This document shows, in pieces, positions 37,994-46,489 of a stretch of 46,489 bases of DNA. Numbering within the stretch: position 1 is the first letter of the stretch; every line of letters begins with the position of its first letter. The translations under genes were made by a program, and so were the position numbers. Origin of the DNA: Paracoccus beibuensis (GTDB lineage: Bacteria; Pseudomonadota; Alphaproteobacteria; Rhodobacterales; Rhodobacteraceae); NCBI RefSeq assembly GCF_026162625.1, contig NZ_JAOTBD010000029.1:1-46489 (forward strand), read 5' to 3'. The notes beneath the pieces are model-generated. The model was not told the origin of the DNA. It saw only the letters and a program-made list of their open reading frames with translations, and searched no databases.

Positions 37994-38013
37994 GCGGGCC
38001 CCCTTGGGCCCGC
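37994..38013 (+). promoter_or_regulatory. Hairpin in the dctP-dctQ gap
   Basis: GCGGGCCC (37994-38001) and GGGCCCGC (38006-38013) form a perfect eight-base stem with loop CCTT in the 47-base gap after the binding-protein gene. A C-rich, not U-rich, tract follows, so it is more likely an mRNA-stabilising or processing stem than a terminator. Such stems commonly set the excess of binding protein over membrane subunits. Confidence 0.6.
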
Positions 38014-38036
38014 CCCCCGCCCCCCCTGAGGTCATC

Positions 38037-38513
38037 ATGCTTGCCTTCATCCTGCGGGACGCTGAAAAGCTGCTCTGCGCCCTGCTGTTCCTGGTCATGA
38101 CGGCCGTGGGCTTTGCCAATGTCGTCGTGCGCTACGCCACCAACTACTCGCTCGCCTCCAGCGAGGAGCTGCTGACCAACGGCTTTCTGCTGCTGACCGT
38201 ATTGGGGGCGGCCATCGCGGCGCGTCATGGACAGCATCTTGCGGTGACGGCGCTGGTCGACGCGCTGCCCCGGGCGCTTCGGGTCCCGGTCTTCCTGCTG
38301 TCGGTGGCGCTGTCGGTCCTGCTGCTGGTGCTGTCGGCCTGGTTCGCTTGGCAGGCGCTGCTGACGCTCTATGGGAACGGCCTGAAATCCTATGCGCTTG
38401 GCATCCCGGCCTGGTATTATCAGGCGGCGGTGCCGTTCGCTTTCCTGCTGATCGTGCTGCGCTTCCTGCAGCACAGCGCCGAGGAACTGCGCCAGATGCG
38501 GGCCGCCCGATGA
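38037..38513 (+). CDS. dctQ: TRAP transporter small membrane subunit DctQ
   Basis: The 158-residue protein has four hydrophobic segments and the DctQ-type ANVVVRYATNYSLASSEELL stretch, which carries the family's conserved arginine and the glutamates after the second segment. It pairs with DctM to form the sodium-driven carrier. The ATG at 38037 follows the dctP stop by 47 bases. Its TGA overlaps the dctM start as ATGA. Confidence 0.92.
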   Translation: MLAFILRDAEKLLCALLFLVMTAVGFANVVVRYATNYSLASSEELLTNGFLLLTVLGAAIAARHGQHLAVTALVDALPRALRVPVFLLSVALSVLLLVLSAWFAWQALLTLYGNGLKSYALGIPAWYYQAAVPFAFLLIVLRFLQHSAEELRQMRAAR

Positions 38514-39832
38514 CCGAGATCCTGTCCCAGCCGGGCACGCAGATGATCGTGCTGTTCTTCCTGGCGCTGGCGCTGCGGGTGCCCGTGGCCTTCGCGCTCG
38601 GCCTGTCCGCCATCTATGCCATGTGGCGCATGGGCTTTGGCCTCGACCTGGTGGGCGACCTGATCACCGCCGGCATCGCGCGCTATTCGCTGCTGGCGAT
38701 CCCGTTCTTCATCCTGGCCGGCGCGCTCATGGGCTCGACCGGCATCGCCGAGCGGATGATCCGCTTCTTCCGCGTCCTTGTCGGCGGCTTTCCGGGGGGC
38801 ATGGGCGTCGTGGGCACGGTCGTCTGCCTCTTCTGGGGGGCGGTCAGCGGGTCCGGCCCGGCCTCGGTCGCGGCCATCGGCCCGATGATCATCAAGGGAA
38901 TGGAGGAGGACGGGTTCGACCGCGCCCATGCAGCCGGCCTCGTCTGCGCTGGTGCGGCGCTGTCGATCGTCATCCCGCCCTCGATCGGGCTGGTGATCTT
39001 CGGCGTCATCGCCGAGGTCTCGATCTCTCAGCTGTTCATCGCCGCGATCCTGCCGGGGCTGTTCGTGGGCCTGACGATGGTCGCGGTCGTGCCGCTGCTG
39101 CCGCGCCACGCCGCCACGGGGCCGGGAATGGCCGCGCTGGCCCCGCCGCCTTACGCCGATCTGCCCTATCGCGCCCGCCTGTGGCGCAGCTTCCGCGACA
39201 GCTTCTGGGGGCTTCTGACGCCCGTGGTGATCCTGGGCGGCATCTATTCCGGCATGTTCACCCCCACCGAAGCCGCGCTGGTCGCCACCGTCTATGCGCT
39301 GTTCGTCGGCGCCCTGATCTATCGCAGCCTGACCTGGGGCATGCTTTACGAGACGCTGGCCGAGGCCGCGGCATCGTCGGCGACGGTCATGCTGATCGTC
39401 GCCTACGCCGCGCTCTTCGGCTGGGTCGTAACGGTCGAGGATCTGGTCGGCACCTATTCGACCGGACTCTTGGGCATAAGCGAGAATCCATGGGTGATCC
39501 TCCTGGTCATCATGTTGATCCTGCTGGTCGCCGGCATGTTCATGGACGCGATAACCGTGATGTTCATCACCCTGCCGATCATCCTGCCGGTGATGCGGCA
39601 ACTGGGCTGGGACCCGGTCTGGTTCGGGGTCATCGTGATGATCAACCTGGCCATCGGCCTGATCACTCCGCCGGTCGGAGTCAACCTCTATGTCGCGGCC
39701 AACGTGTCGCGCCTGCCGATCGAGAGCGTGGCACGCGGCGCGCTGCCCTTCCTGCTGTCGGGACTTGTAGGGCTGGCGGTGGTCGCGGCCTTTCCCGCCA
39801 TGTCGCTGTGGCTGGTCGAATGGCTACGCTGA
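38510..39832 (+). CDS. dctM: TRAP transporter large membrane subunit DctM
   Basis: The 440-residue protein has about twelve hydrophobic segments in two inverted halves. It shows the DctM landmarks GGFPGGMGVVGTVVCLFWGA, SGSGPASVAAIG and SIVIPPSIGLVIFGV, then in the second half GMFMDAITVMFITLPIILPV and GLITPPVGVNLYVAANV. It carries the transport path and the sodium sites. It is translationally coupled to dctQ by ATGA. The SDR gene follows 14 bases downstream. Confidence 0.96.
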   Translation: MTEILSQPGTQMIVLFFLALALRVPVAFALGLSAIYAMWRMGFGLDLVGDLITAGIARYSLLAIPFFILAGALMGSTGIAERMIRFFRVLVGGFPGGMGVVGTVVCLFWGAVSGSGPASVAAIGPMIIKGMEEDGFDRAHAAGLVCAGAALSIVIPPSIGLVIFGVIAEVSISQLFIAAILPGLFVGLTMVAVVPLLPRHAATGPGMAALAPPPYADLPYRARLWRSFRDSFWGLLTPVVILGGIYSGMFTPTEAALVATVYALFVGALIYRSLTWGMLYETLAEAAASSATVMLIVAYAALFGWVVTVEDLVGTYSTGLLGISENPWVILLVIMLILLVAGMFMDAITVMFITLPIILPVMRQLGWDPVWFGVIVMINLAIGLITPPVGVNLYVAANVSRLPIESVARGALPFLLSGLVGLAVVAAFPAMSLWLVEWLR

Positions 39833-39846
39833 AAGGAGGCGCAAGC

Positions 39847-40596
39847 ATGAAAACCGCCATAGTCACCGGTGCCGCGCGCGGCATCGGCCTTGCCACCACC
39901 CGCCTTCTGCAGTCGCAGGGCTGGCAGGTGGCCCTTGTCGACGTCGACGCAGCAGAGCTGCAGACGCTGGACATCCCCGGCTGCAAGACCTTCGCCTGCG
40001 ACGTGTCCGACCCCCATCAGGTGGCGCGGATGGTCGCGGAGGTGGTCGGCTGGTCCGGCCGCATCGACGCGCTGGTGAACAACGCAGGCGTCGCGGACTT
40101 CCGTCCGCTGGCCCAGACGGACCTTGGGACGTGGCGCCGGATCATGGCCGTGAATTTGGACAGGGTGTTCCTGACCTCTCAGGCGGTGATCCCGCATCTG
40201 CGTGAAAGTTGCGGGTCGATCGTGAACATCGCATCCATCTCGGGGCTGCGCGCCAGCACCTTGCGCGTGGCCTACGGGACGTCGAAGGCGGCGGTGATCC
40301 ACCTGACCCGCCAGCAGGCGGTGGAACTGGGCGAATGGGGCATCCGCGCCAACTGCGTCGCCCCCGGCCCTGTCGGCACGAAGCTGGCGCTGGCGGTTCA
40401 CACGCCGGCGATCCGCGCGGCCTATCACGACGCCCTGCCCTTGAACCGCTATGGCCGCGAATCCGAGATCGCCGAAGCCATCGCCTTCCTCTGTTCAGAC
40501 CGCGCGTCCTATGTCACCGGCCAGGTGCTGGCCGCCGATGGTGGGTTCGAGGCGGCGGGCGTCGGCCTGCCCGCCCTCCGGCAGGACCCGTCCTAG
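39847..40596 (+). CDS. Short-chain dehydrogenase/reductase (SDR), probably oxidising the TRAP substrate
   Basis: The 249-residue protein is a classical SDR. The NAD(P)-binding motif TGAARGIG is at residues 8-15, and the acidic residue after strand 2 (VDVDAAEL) favours NAD. NNAGVAD, the catalytic serine in NIASISG, the YGTSK tyrosine-lysine pair, and the C-terminal YVTGQVLAADGGF are also present. AAGGAGG (39834-39840) precedes the ATG. It is the last gene of the TRAP operon, so it probably oxidises a hydroxy-acid or sugar-acid taken up by the transporter. Its stop overlaps that of a convergent small gene at a shared CTAG. Confidence 0.92.
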   Translation: MKTAIVTGAARGIGLATTRLLQSQGWQVALVDVDAAELQTLDIPGCKTFACDVSDPHQVARMVAEVVGWSGRIDALVNNAGVADFRPLAQTDLGTWRRIMAVNLDRVFLTSQAVIPHLRESCGSIVNIASISGLRASTLRVAYGTSKAAVIHLTRQQAVELGEWGIRANCVAPGPVGTKLALAVHTPAIRAAYHDALPLNRYGRESEIAEAIAFLCSDRASYVTGQVLAADGGFEAAGVGLPALRQDPS

Positions 40597-40712
40597 GCGC
40601 TGCGGCGCGGGGCCGCGACCGTTGCCTTGCCGTCGTCGGTCATCCGCGACATCACGCTGGCCGCCAGCGCGCCCGAGATGTTGTGCCACACGAATACGGC
40701 CAGTGCCTTCAT
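40593..40712 (-). CDS. Small hypothetical protein (39 residues)
   Basis: The ATG at 40712 is preceded by AAAAGGA seven bases upstream, a good ribosome-binding site. The product begins MKALAVFVWHNISGALAASV and ends in MTDDGKATVAAPRRSA: a short hydrophobic helix with a histidine, then a basic tail. A membrane-associated small protein is likely. I recognise no family. It is convergent with the SDR gene; the two stops overlap in a shared CTAG. Confidence 0.5.
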   Translation of the reverse strand: MKALAVFVWHNISGALAASVMSRMTDDGKATVAAPRRSA

Positions 40713-40904
40713 CACGATGTCCTTTTCTGCACGATCCTGTCGCAGCCTGTTGCAAGCGCGGCCGTAGTCCCGCAACACGTCAAGCGCACGCCGTCCGATG
40801 CGGCAAGCCGCAGGGCAACTGCTCGATCCGGCGCCAGCCGCAGCGTGCCTGCAGCCCACCAGCGCAACCCGAATGAAGCAATTCCCGATTGATCAACCCG
40901 GAGA

Positions 40905-41960
40905 ATGGCCTGCGAAGACTGCACGGCGCTATTTTTGGCGGTCCGCTTGGCAAAGGACCGTGAAATCTGGCTTGATGCGCTGCGCGAGGTGAAGGTGGCG
41001 CAGGTCGTGCTGCACCATTGCCGCCTGGCGATCACCGCCAAGCTGAAAGACGCGGGAACGCACTTCCATCACTTGATCGACAATATCCACGACATGATCG
41101 GCCTTGTCCGCATCCCGGCCCTCCTGATCTGTTCCGGCATCGTCTTCTCCGCCCCCCCCCAAGGCGTGGCTGAGGTTGGTTCGTCCGGCGGCGGCTTGGC
41201 TGGACGCTGTGGATCGTTCTGGTCTGGGGTTGGCTCCAGATCGGCGTGCCGCTTTATCCGTGGCTGGGTAGCAACCTGCCGACGCGGCTGAATCTTCTGC
41301 TGCTCGACCCGATCGGCAACATGTGGTTCGTCTATGCCATCGCGCTTCTCGGGACCTTCTGCATGGTGCTGCGCCCGGCAGGTGGCGCGGCGATCGTTGC
41401 GGTGGCGGTCCTTGCGTCGGTGCTGATGATGGAAACGTTTTCGGATGAACCTTCCGCAGGGCCTGCACCTGACCACCTGGAACCTGGGGATCCGCGGGTT
41501 CCTGTTCTTCGCCGTGGGCTTCGTCTTCGCCCAGCAGCTGAGGAAACCGCGCCGGGGTCATTGGACGACCTGCGTGGCGGCGATTTTGGCCTGGGCCGGT
41601 TCCTATCTGCTCTATCTGGATGCCGACGCGTTCCGCAGCTATCACCGGCTGGCGCTGGCGGTCCCGGCCACGTTGGCGACGGTTCACATGCTGCAGTTCC
41701 TGCTGGCGCGCCTGTCGGCAGTCGCGCAGGCAACGGCCTTCCTGGGTCGCCGCGCGCTGGAAATCTTCCTGCTGCACCAGTTCTTCGTCGACGGCTTCTT
41801 CATGGCGCTGCGCCCGCTGGCCCGACAGGCCCCGGGCGTGACGATCCTGGCGCTGATCGTCCCGGCGACGCTTCTGCTGTCGGTGGCGGCGGCCTACCTC
41901 TTGCGCAGCATGCCGGGCGACCCGATGTTTTCGACCCGCGCAATGGCGGCGCCCGCCTAG
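40905..41960 (+). pseudogene. Acyltransferase family 3 (surface-sugar acylation type), frameshifted
   Basis: Pieces in different frames add up to one acyltransferase-3 membrane protein. The N-terminus has REIWLDALREVKVAQVVLHH, where the catalytic-type histidine region HHCRLAI is visible, and FHHLIDNIHDMIGLVRIPAL. The middle part, in another frame, has LGWTLWIVLVWGWLQIGVPL and NMWFVYAIALLGTFC. The C-terminal part, back in the first frame, has LHLTTWNLGIRGFLFF through FLLHQFFVDGFFMAL. Breaks lie at a C9 tract (41152-41160), near 41175-41185, and at TTTT (41438-41441), where one extra T would explain the shift. Intact relatives O-acylate or succinylate surface glycans. The gene is inactive as read, or carries sequence errors. 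Its TAG overlaps the convergent gene's stop at a shared CTAG. Confidence 0.8.
41152..41160 (+). repeat. C9 homopolymer inside the acyltransferase frame
   Basis: Nine consecutive C bases sit at the point where the N-terminal frame stops matching the family. Tracts like this are prone to slippage, both in cells (phase variation) and in sequencing. With further frame breaks downstream, on/off switching by this tract alone would not restore the gene. Confidence 0.85.
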
Positions 41961-42352
41961 TCGCGGATCAGTTCCACAAGGACCTCGCGCAGTTGCGCCT
42001 CGCAGGCGGCGGTTTCGCCGTCGTCCTCCAAGGCCTGTGCCTCGCCCAGAAGGGCGCGGGCCTGCAGGATCTCGTCGCCACCCTCGCCCGCCTCGTCGGC
42101 CTCTTCCACGGCTTCGGCCTCTTCGGGCGGGTCCTGGTAGGGGACGGTCGGCTCGATCACCTCGCCCTCGTTCATGGCCTGCGATTCGCGGGCACCGGCG
42201 ACGCCCTGGCCGCCGGACGAGGTCGACATCGACAGCTTCGCCGCCTCGTCCAGCACCTCCTCGAGAAAGGCGATGCGATCGGCGCAATTTGCCGCGGCGG
42301 GGCCGGCGGCGATGCCGATGCCCAAGGCCAGCAGGATCTTGGTCAGTGCCAT
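41957..42352 (-). CDS. Small acidic secreted protein of unknown function
   Basis: The 131-residue protein starts with a Sec signal peptide ([20 protein letters not shown], cleavage near AAAN). The mature part is acidic, with a glutamate-rich stretch [20 protein letters not shown]. The C-terminus ([17 protein letters not shown]) looks helical. There are two cysteines in the mature part. The ATG at 42352 is ten bases after the molybdenum hydroxylase gene, so it is probably co-transcribed with that exported enzyme. I recognise no family. The longer open frame upstream is shadow. Confidence 0.72.
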   Translation of the reverse strand: MALTKILLALGIGIAAGPAAANCADRIAFLEEVLDEAAKLSMSTSSGGQGVAGARESQAMNEGEVIEPTVPYQDPPEEAEAVEEADEAGEGGDEILQARALLGEAQALEDDGETAACEAQLREVLVELIRD

Positions 42353-42362
42353 GGGTTTCTCC

Positions 42363-44639
42363 TCAGCTGCGCAACTGGTCGCCGACGGGCAGGCTGCGGA
42401 TGCGCTTGCCGGTGGCCGCGAAGATCGCGTTGACGATGGCGGGGGTGACGGGCGGCAGGCCAGGTTCGCCCACCCCGCCCATCGGTTGGTCGTAGCCACC
42501 CGAACTGACCAGGTGGACGTTGATCTGGCGCGGCGCCGTCTCCATCCGGGGGATCAGGTAGGTGTCGAAGTTGTCCTGCTGCGCACGCCCGTCCTGGAAC
42601 GTGATCTGCGACGTCAGTGCCTGTCCGACGCCCATGATGACCGCCCCTTCCATCTGTGAACGGATGCGGTCGGGGTTCACATGCGCGCCGCAGTCGACGG
42701 CGATTTCCACCCGCGGCACGCGGACGGTGCCGTCCGTGACCTCGACCTCGGCCGCGACGGCGACGTGGGTGACGAAGCTGTAATGGGCGGCCAGTCCCAG
42801 CCCGCTACCCTCCGGCATCTGGCGGCCCCAGCCGATGGCATCGGCCACGGTTTCGGTCACCCGGCGCAGGCGACCGGTGTCGATGGGATAGCGTTCAGGG
42901 TTCTCGCCATAGTTCCAGACGTCGCCGATCTCGCTCGGGTCGATCAGCCGCTCGGGGCCGATCACCTCCAGCAGATAGTCGCGGGGGTCGCGCCCCGCCG
43001 CGTGGGCCAGTTCCGCGACGAAGGACTGAATCGCGAAGGCGTGGGGGATGTTTGACACCGACCGGTACCAGCCGATCCTGACATGCGCGGGCGCCTGCGG
43101 GTTTTCCGCGCGAACGTTGGGGATGTCCAGCGGCATGTTGGTCAGGCCCATGCCCAGCTCGAACGGCAGCTTTTCCTTGGGATCCGGGGCGAAGATCGAC
43201 CCGATGGTGGGCGCGGCAGTGCGGTGCAGCCAGGCGACCGGCTTGCCCGCTTCGTCCAACCCCGCCTCCATCCGCTCGACCGAGACGGTATGGTAGAAGC
43301 CGTGATGCAGGTCGTCCTCGCGCGTCCAGGTGACCTTGACCGGCGCGCCCATCGCCTGGCTGAGAATCGCGGCTTCAAGCACGAAATCGGGCTTGGACTT
43401 GCGCCCGAAACCGCCGCCGAGCAGGGTGACGTTGACGGTCACCTTGTCTTCGGGGATGCCCAGCCTTTCGGCCAGGCGCAGCCTGGTCACCTGCGGCGCC
43501 TGCACGCAGGCCCAAGCCTCGGCGCTGCCGTCGCGGACATCGACCACGGCGGCCGGGGGCTCCATCGGGGCCTGTGCCAAGTGCGGGATGTAGTATTCTG
43601 CCACCACCCGTTCGGACGCGCCAGCCATCGCCTCGTCCACGTCGCCCCGGTTCAGGACCAGCTTGCCGTCGGCGGTGCTGACCGCCTCCTCGAGCTGCGC
43701 GCGGAAACTGTCCGAGGAATAGGTGCCGTGCTCGCCGTCCTCCCATTCGATCTTCAGCGCCTCGCGGCCCTTCATTGCGGCCCAGGTGTTTCGTGCTACC
43801 ACGGCGACGCCGCCCAGGGGCTGGAAGGCGGTCGGGACGGTGGGCGGGTCGATGGTGATTACCCGCTCGACACCCGGAACCTCCAGCGCGGCGCTGTCAT
43901 CGAGGCTGGCGACGCGGCCGCCGAAGACCGGCGGGCGGGCGATCACCGCATAGAGCATCCCGTCCAGCCGCACGTCTATCCCGTAGGTCGTGTGGCCGGT
44001 GGTGATGTCCATGTTGTCCACAAGGCCGATGCTGTCCTTGCCGACATAGCGGAACTCGGCCGGGTTCTTCAGGCGCAGCCCCTCGCGATCGGGAACGGCC
44101 AGCTCGGCGGCGGCGGCGGCCAGTTCGCCATAGCCGAGGGTTCTTCCCGATGCTTCGTGCGTGACCTGGTGGTTCGCGGCGCGGACCTCCTCGACCGGTA
44201 CGCCCCATTGCTGGGCCGCGGCTTCCTCCAGCATGGTGCGGGCGGCTGCCCCGGCGCGGCGCATGGGCTGGAAGAAATGCCGCAGGCTACGCGATCCGTC
44301 GGTATCCTGGTTGCCATATCGCGGCTCGTCACCCGGCGCCTGCGTCACGCGAACCTGTTCCCATTCGGCGTCCAGTTCGTCCGCAACCACCATTGCGATC
44401 GAGGTGCGCACGCCCTGCCCCATCTCGGACCGATGCACCGTCACGGTGACGATCCCGTCGGGCGCGATCGAGATGAAGACGTTCGGGTCGTCCTGCCAGC
44501 CATTGGGCATGGCGTCGGCACCGAACTTCACGGGCTCTTCCGGTTCCTGTGCGCGGGGCGGCAGACCGACGGCCAGAACGAGGCTGCCCGCCCCCATGCC
44601 CAGCAGGACCGAACGGCGGCTGACATTTGCAATGCGCAT
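42363..44639 (-). CDS. Tat-exported molybdopterin hydroxylase large subunit (isoquinoline 1-oxidoreductase beta-like)
   Basis: The 758-residue protein begins with a twin-arginine signal ([16 protein letters not shown]). The single-chain xanthine-oxidase-family fold follows in the IorB order: [50 protein letters not shown], and the molybdopterin and active-site glutamate region near the end, [20 protein letters not shown]. These periplasmic enzymes hydroxylate or oxidise N-heterocycles and aldehydes, using a molybdenum-cytosine-dinucleotide-type cofactor and a separate 2Fe-2S subunit. The start ATG overlaps the stop of that subunit gene (TAATG). No maturation factor (XdhC type) or cytochrome partner is seen nearby. 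The substrate is unknown. Confidence 0.92.
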   Translation of the reverse strand: MRIANVSRRSVLLGMGAGSLVLAVGLPPRAQEPEEPVKFGADAMPNGWQDDPNVFISIAPDGIVTVTVHRSEMGQGVRTSIAMVVADELDAEWEQVRVTQAPGDEPRYGNQDTDGSRSLRHFFQPMRRAGAAARTMLEEAAAQQWGVPVEEVRAANHQVTHEASGRTLGYGELAAAAAELAVPDREGLRLKNPAEFRYVGKDSIGLVDNMDITTGHTTYGIDVRLDGMLYAVIARPPVFGGRVASLDDSAALEVPGVERVITIDPPTVPTAFQPLGGVAVVARNTWAAMKGREALKIEWEDGEHGTYSSDSFRAQLEEAVSTADGKLVLNRGDVDEAMAGASERVVAEYYIPHLAQAPMEPPAAVVDVRDGSAEAWACVQAPQVTRLRLAERLGIPEDKVTVNVTLLGGGFGRKSKPDFVLEAAILSQAMGAPVKVTWTREDDLHHGFYHTVSVERMEAGLDEAGKPVAWLHRTAAPTIGSIFAPDPKEKLPFELGMGLTNMPLDIPNVRAENPQAPAHVRIGWYRSVSNIPHAFAIQSFVAELAHAAGRDPRDYLLEVIGPERLIDPSEIGDVWNYGENPERYPIDTGRLRRVTETVADAIGWGRQMPEGSGLGLAAHYSFVTHVAVAAEVEVTDGTVRVPRVEIAVDCGAHVNPDRIRSQMEGAVIMGVGQALTSQITFQDGRAQQDNFDTYLIPRMETAPRQINVHLVSSGGYDQPMGGVGEPGLPPVTPAIVNAIFAATGKRIRSLPVGDQLRS

Positions 44640-45097
44640 TACTTGCCCCCCGCCTGTGCGGCCTGCTGGATCGCGGCGCGGATGCGCGGATAGGTTCCGC
44701 AACGGCAGAGGTTCGCGGTCATGACCGTATCGATGTCCTCGTCGGTCAGATCGGGCGTCGAATCGACCAGGGCTGCGGCCTGCATGATCTGGCCCGCCTG
44801 GCAGTAGCCGCATTGCGACACGTTCAGATCCCGCCAGGCGACCTGCACCGGGTGGTTTCCGTCGGGTGACAGCCCCTCGATCGTTTTGACCTGCGTGCCC
44901 TCGGCCACGGCCATCGGCGTGACGCAGGCGAAAGTCGGATAATCGTCCATGTGCACCACGCAGGCCCCGCACTGGGCGATGCCGCAGCCGAACTTGGTGC
45001 CGGTCAGCCCCAGTTCGTCGCGCAGGTACCACAGAAGCGGCATGTCCGGGTCACCATCGAACTGACGGTCTTCACCGTTGACGCTGAGGCTGATCAT
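44639..45097 (-). CDS. 2Fe-2S subunit of the molybdenum hydroxylase (isoquinoline 1-oxidoreductase alpha-like)
   Basis: The 152-residue protein has two iron-sulphur domains. The plant-ferredoxin-like cluster is held by C38, C43, C46 and C58 ([10 protein letters not shown] and the later FAC). The helical-domain cluster is held by C96, C99, C131 and C133 ([11 protein letters not shown] and [11 protein letters not shown]). It passes electrons from the molybdenum site to the next carrier. No own signal peptide is present, which fits export as a complex with its Tat-signal-bearing partner. It is the first gene of the operon and is divergent from the choice-of-anchor-I-like pseudogene. Confidence 0.95.
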   Translation of the reverse strand: MISLSVNGEDRQFDGDPDMPLLWYLRDELGLTGTKFGCGIAQCGACVVHMDDYPTFACVTPMAVAEGTQVKTIEGLSPDGNHPVQVAWRDLNVSQCGYCQAGQIMQAAALVDSTPDLTDEDIDTVMTANLCRCGTYPRIRAAIQQAAQAGGK

Positions 45098-45272
45098 GGC
45101 GGGTTCCCCTTCTGGCTCTCAAGTGCGGCTGCTGGACGGCGGGATCGGCCGTGGCGCACAACGTTCGGGCGCCCCAAGAGGTTCCTCTTTTCCTGCGGTT
45201 GCCGTCACCGAACCGACACCGCGCCGTCACCGACCTGTCGCGTTGTTGCGGCACGCAGGCCGCAACGAAACG

Positions 45273-46371
45273 ATGACCGGGATGAAAACTTTGCACGAAA
45301 GCGCCCTCCTGACCTCGGCCCTTGCCATTGCGGCCGCCATGCCCGCCATGGCCGACACGACCTTCAACCGCATCGCGTCCTTCGCGATGCCCGGCAACAT
45401 GGCCGTGGACGAGGACCGGGGCCGCGAAGCCTCGGCCGAGGTCATCTCGGTTTCCGAAGACGGCAACACGCTGGTCTATTCCGACAGCCCCCTGGGCGTG
45501 CTGGGCTTCCTGGACATCACCGACGCCGGTGCGCCGAAGCCGCTTGGCAATGCCGCGATGGAGGGCGAGCCGACCACTGCCGTCATCATCGGTCGCCGGG
45601 GTCGACACCTCGACCTCGTTCGCCGAACCTTCGGGGCAACTGCGGGTCCTCGACCTGGCCAGCCGAGAGGTCGTGCAGTCCTGCGACCTGGGCGGCCAGC
45701 CCGACTCGGTCCGCCAAGGCCCCGGACGGCAGCTTCGTGGTCAAGCTTCCGGTGCGTGACCGAGAGGTGGATTGCGACGGCCTGCAGCGGATCGAGCTGA
45801 CGGGGCTGGCCGACATTGCGGGCGACGACTCCGAGCCTGAATATGTCGACATCAACGACCAGGGCAAAATCGTCGTCACGCTTCAGGAGAACAACCACAT
45901 CGCCATCATCGGCGCTGACGGCACCGTCGCCGCGGACTTCAGCGCCGGCACCGTGTCGTGGAGGGCGTCGATGCCATGGAAGACGGCGCGCTGTCGTTCG
46001 CCGACAGCCTAGCCGACCTTCCCCGAGAGCCGGACGGTGTGAAGTGGATAGACGACGACCACTTCGCCACCGCGAACGAGGGCGACTATGAAGGCGGCTC
46101 GCGCGGCTGGTCGATCTTCGACCGCCAGGACAACGTGGTCTACGATTCGGGCGCCACGTTTGAACAGGCCATCGTGCAGATCGGCCACCATCCGGACAAG
46201 CGCTCGGATGCGAAGGGCGTCGAACCCGAAAGCATCGACGTGGCCACCTTCGATGGCACACCCGATGCCTTCGTCGCGTCCGAGCGCGCCTCGGTCATCG
46301 GCGTCTATGACGTGACCGACCCGGCGGCACCGCGCCTGACGCAGCTGCTTCCGTCGGGCATCAGCCCTTAG
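45273..46371 (+). pseudogene. Choice-of-anchor-I / phytase-like secreted protein, frameshifted and truncated
   Basis: A signal peptide (LLTSALAIAAAMPAMAD) is followed by a propeller-like protein with FNRIASFAMPGNMAVDEDRG, ASAEVISVSEDGNTLVYSDS and PLGVLGFLDITDAGAP. Three frame changes follow. The first is near 45591, where an extra G gives GVDTSTSFAEPSGQLRVLDL in another frame. The second is near 45711, where an extra C gives KAPDGSFVVKLPVRDREV. The third is near 45954-45958, leading into VEGVDAMEDGALSFADSL and WIDDDHFATANEGDYEGGS. The last frame stops at 46371 right after LLPSGISP, where relatives normally continue for a long stretch, so the C-terminus is missing. The family is extracellular, often alkaline-phosphatase- or phytase-like. 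The gene is non-functional as read. Confidence 0.8.
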
Positions 46372-46383
46372 CAGGACGCTGAA

Positions 46384-46489
46384 TTAGTCCCCGATCAGGA
46401 ACGGCGTTTCTTGGGGTTTCCGGAAGAGGCGCTGGATACCGTGGGTCACCGGCCTGGGACCGGCGGCCGGTTCCCTCCCGCGGGTCTCA
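46384..46489 (-). CDS. C-terminal end of an unidentified gene running off the window
   Basis: A minus-strand frame is open from the window edge to a TAA at 46384-46386 and encodes 34 residues ending GIQRLFRKPQETPFLIGD. The ending looks protein-like; the part near the edge is proline/arginine-rich and less convincing. The family cannot be recognised from this fragment. Confidence 0.3.
   Translation of the reverse strand, partial: ETRGREPAAGPRPVTHGIQRLFRKPQETPFLIGD

Noticed and set aside
37994..38013. Rho-independent terminator after dctP
   Set aside because: The stem is followed by C-rich sequence, not a U-run, and dctQ, dctM and the SDR continue in the same direction with coupled starts.
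41152..41160. Simple phase-variation switch at the C9 tract
   Set aside because: Further frame breaks downstream would keep the gene off whatever the tract length, unless those breaks are sequencing errors.
1..46489. CRISPR array, tRNA genes or prophage
   Set aside because: No regularly spaced short repeats, cloverleaf-like tRNA sequences other than the tmRNA acceptor domain, or phage structural genes were recognised.

Overview
The window looks like chromosomal DNA of a Rhodobacterales-type alphaproteobacterium (Paracoccus/Rhodobacter relatives). Three things point there. The tmRNA gene is circularly permuted (two-piece) and encodes the tag ANDNRAPVALAA. An SOS operator of the Rhodobacter form GTTC-N7-GTTC lies in front of imuA. 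The DNA is uniformly GC-rich, with tripartite TTT and TRAP transporters typical of that group. This placement is inference from sequence features; no database search was possible.

Layout. Positions 1-900 hold no gene I can support. Then come a small membrane-anchored Mrr-type nuclease (902-1528, minus) and a broken CYTH-CHAD gene (1893-3343, minus). The SOS mutagenesis cassette imuA-imuB-dnaE2 follows (8926 down to 3449, minus) with its LexA box. On the plus strand are a DUF2218 gene, an amino-sugar pair (BadF/BcrA-type sugar kinase and nagA), and a three-gene surface-polysaccharide set: flippase, phosphoribosyltransferase-HAD fusion, and family-4-type glycosyltransferase. The permuted ssrA (15453-15769) follows with its own promoter. 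Convergent to it is a tctC-tctB-tctA tripartite tricarboxylate transporter (minus).

The centre of the window (18783-35029, minus) is a dedicated type I secretion locus. It has a 13.2-kb gene for a 4,389-residue extracellular protein, then its ABC exporter and its HlyD-type adaptor. The giant protein is a mosaic of carbohydrate-binding-like, cadherin-like, malectin-like, HYDIN/anchor-D-like and calcium-binding segments around a glucose/sorbosone-dehydrogenase-like beta-propeller. I see no RTX nonapeptides. A strong hairpin separates the substrate gene from the exporter genes. A LuxR-type regulator diverges from the giant gene.

The right part carries a DUF2147 gene, a TRAP transporter with a downstream SDR dehydrogenase (36982-40596, plus), a 39-residue small protein, and a frameshifted acyltransferase-3 gene with a C9 tract. 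Next is a Tat-exported molybdenum hydroxylase of the isoquinoline-oxidoreductase type with its 2Fe-2S subunit and an acidic secreted protein (45097 down to 41957, minus). Then come a frameshifted, truncated choice-of-anchor-I/phytase-like gene and the C-terminus of an unidentified gene at the edge.

The most interesting points are the giant secreted protein with its private exporter, the PRT-HAD fusion as a candidate ribofuranose-transfer enzyme for a surface glycan, and the permuted tmRNA. Three genes carry several frame lesions each. They are either real pseudogenes or uncorrected sequence errors, and this can only be settled from reads.
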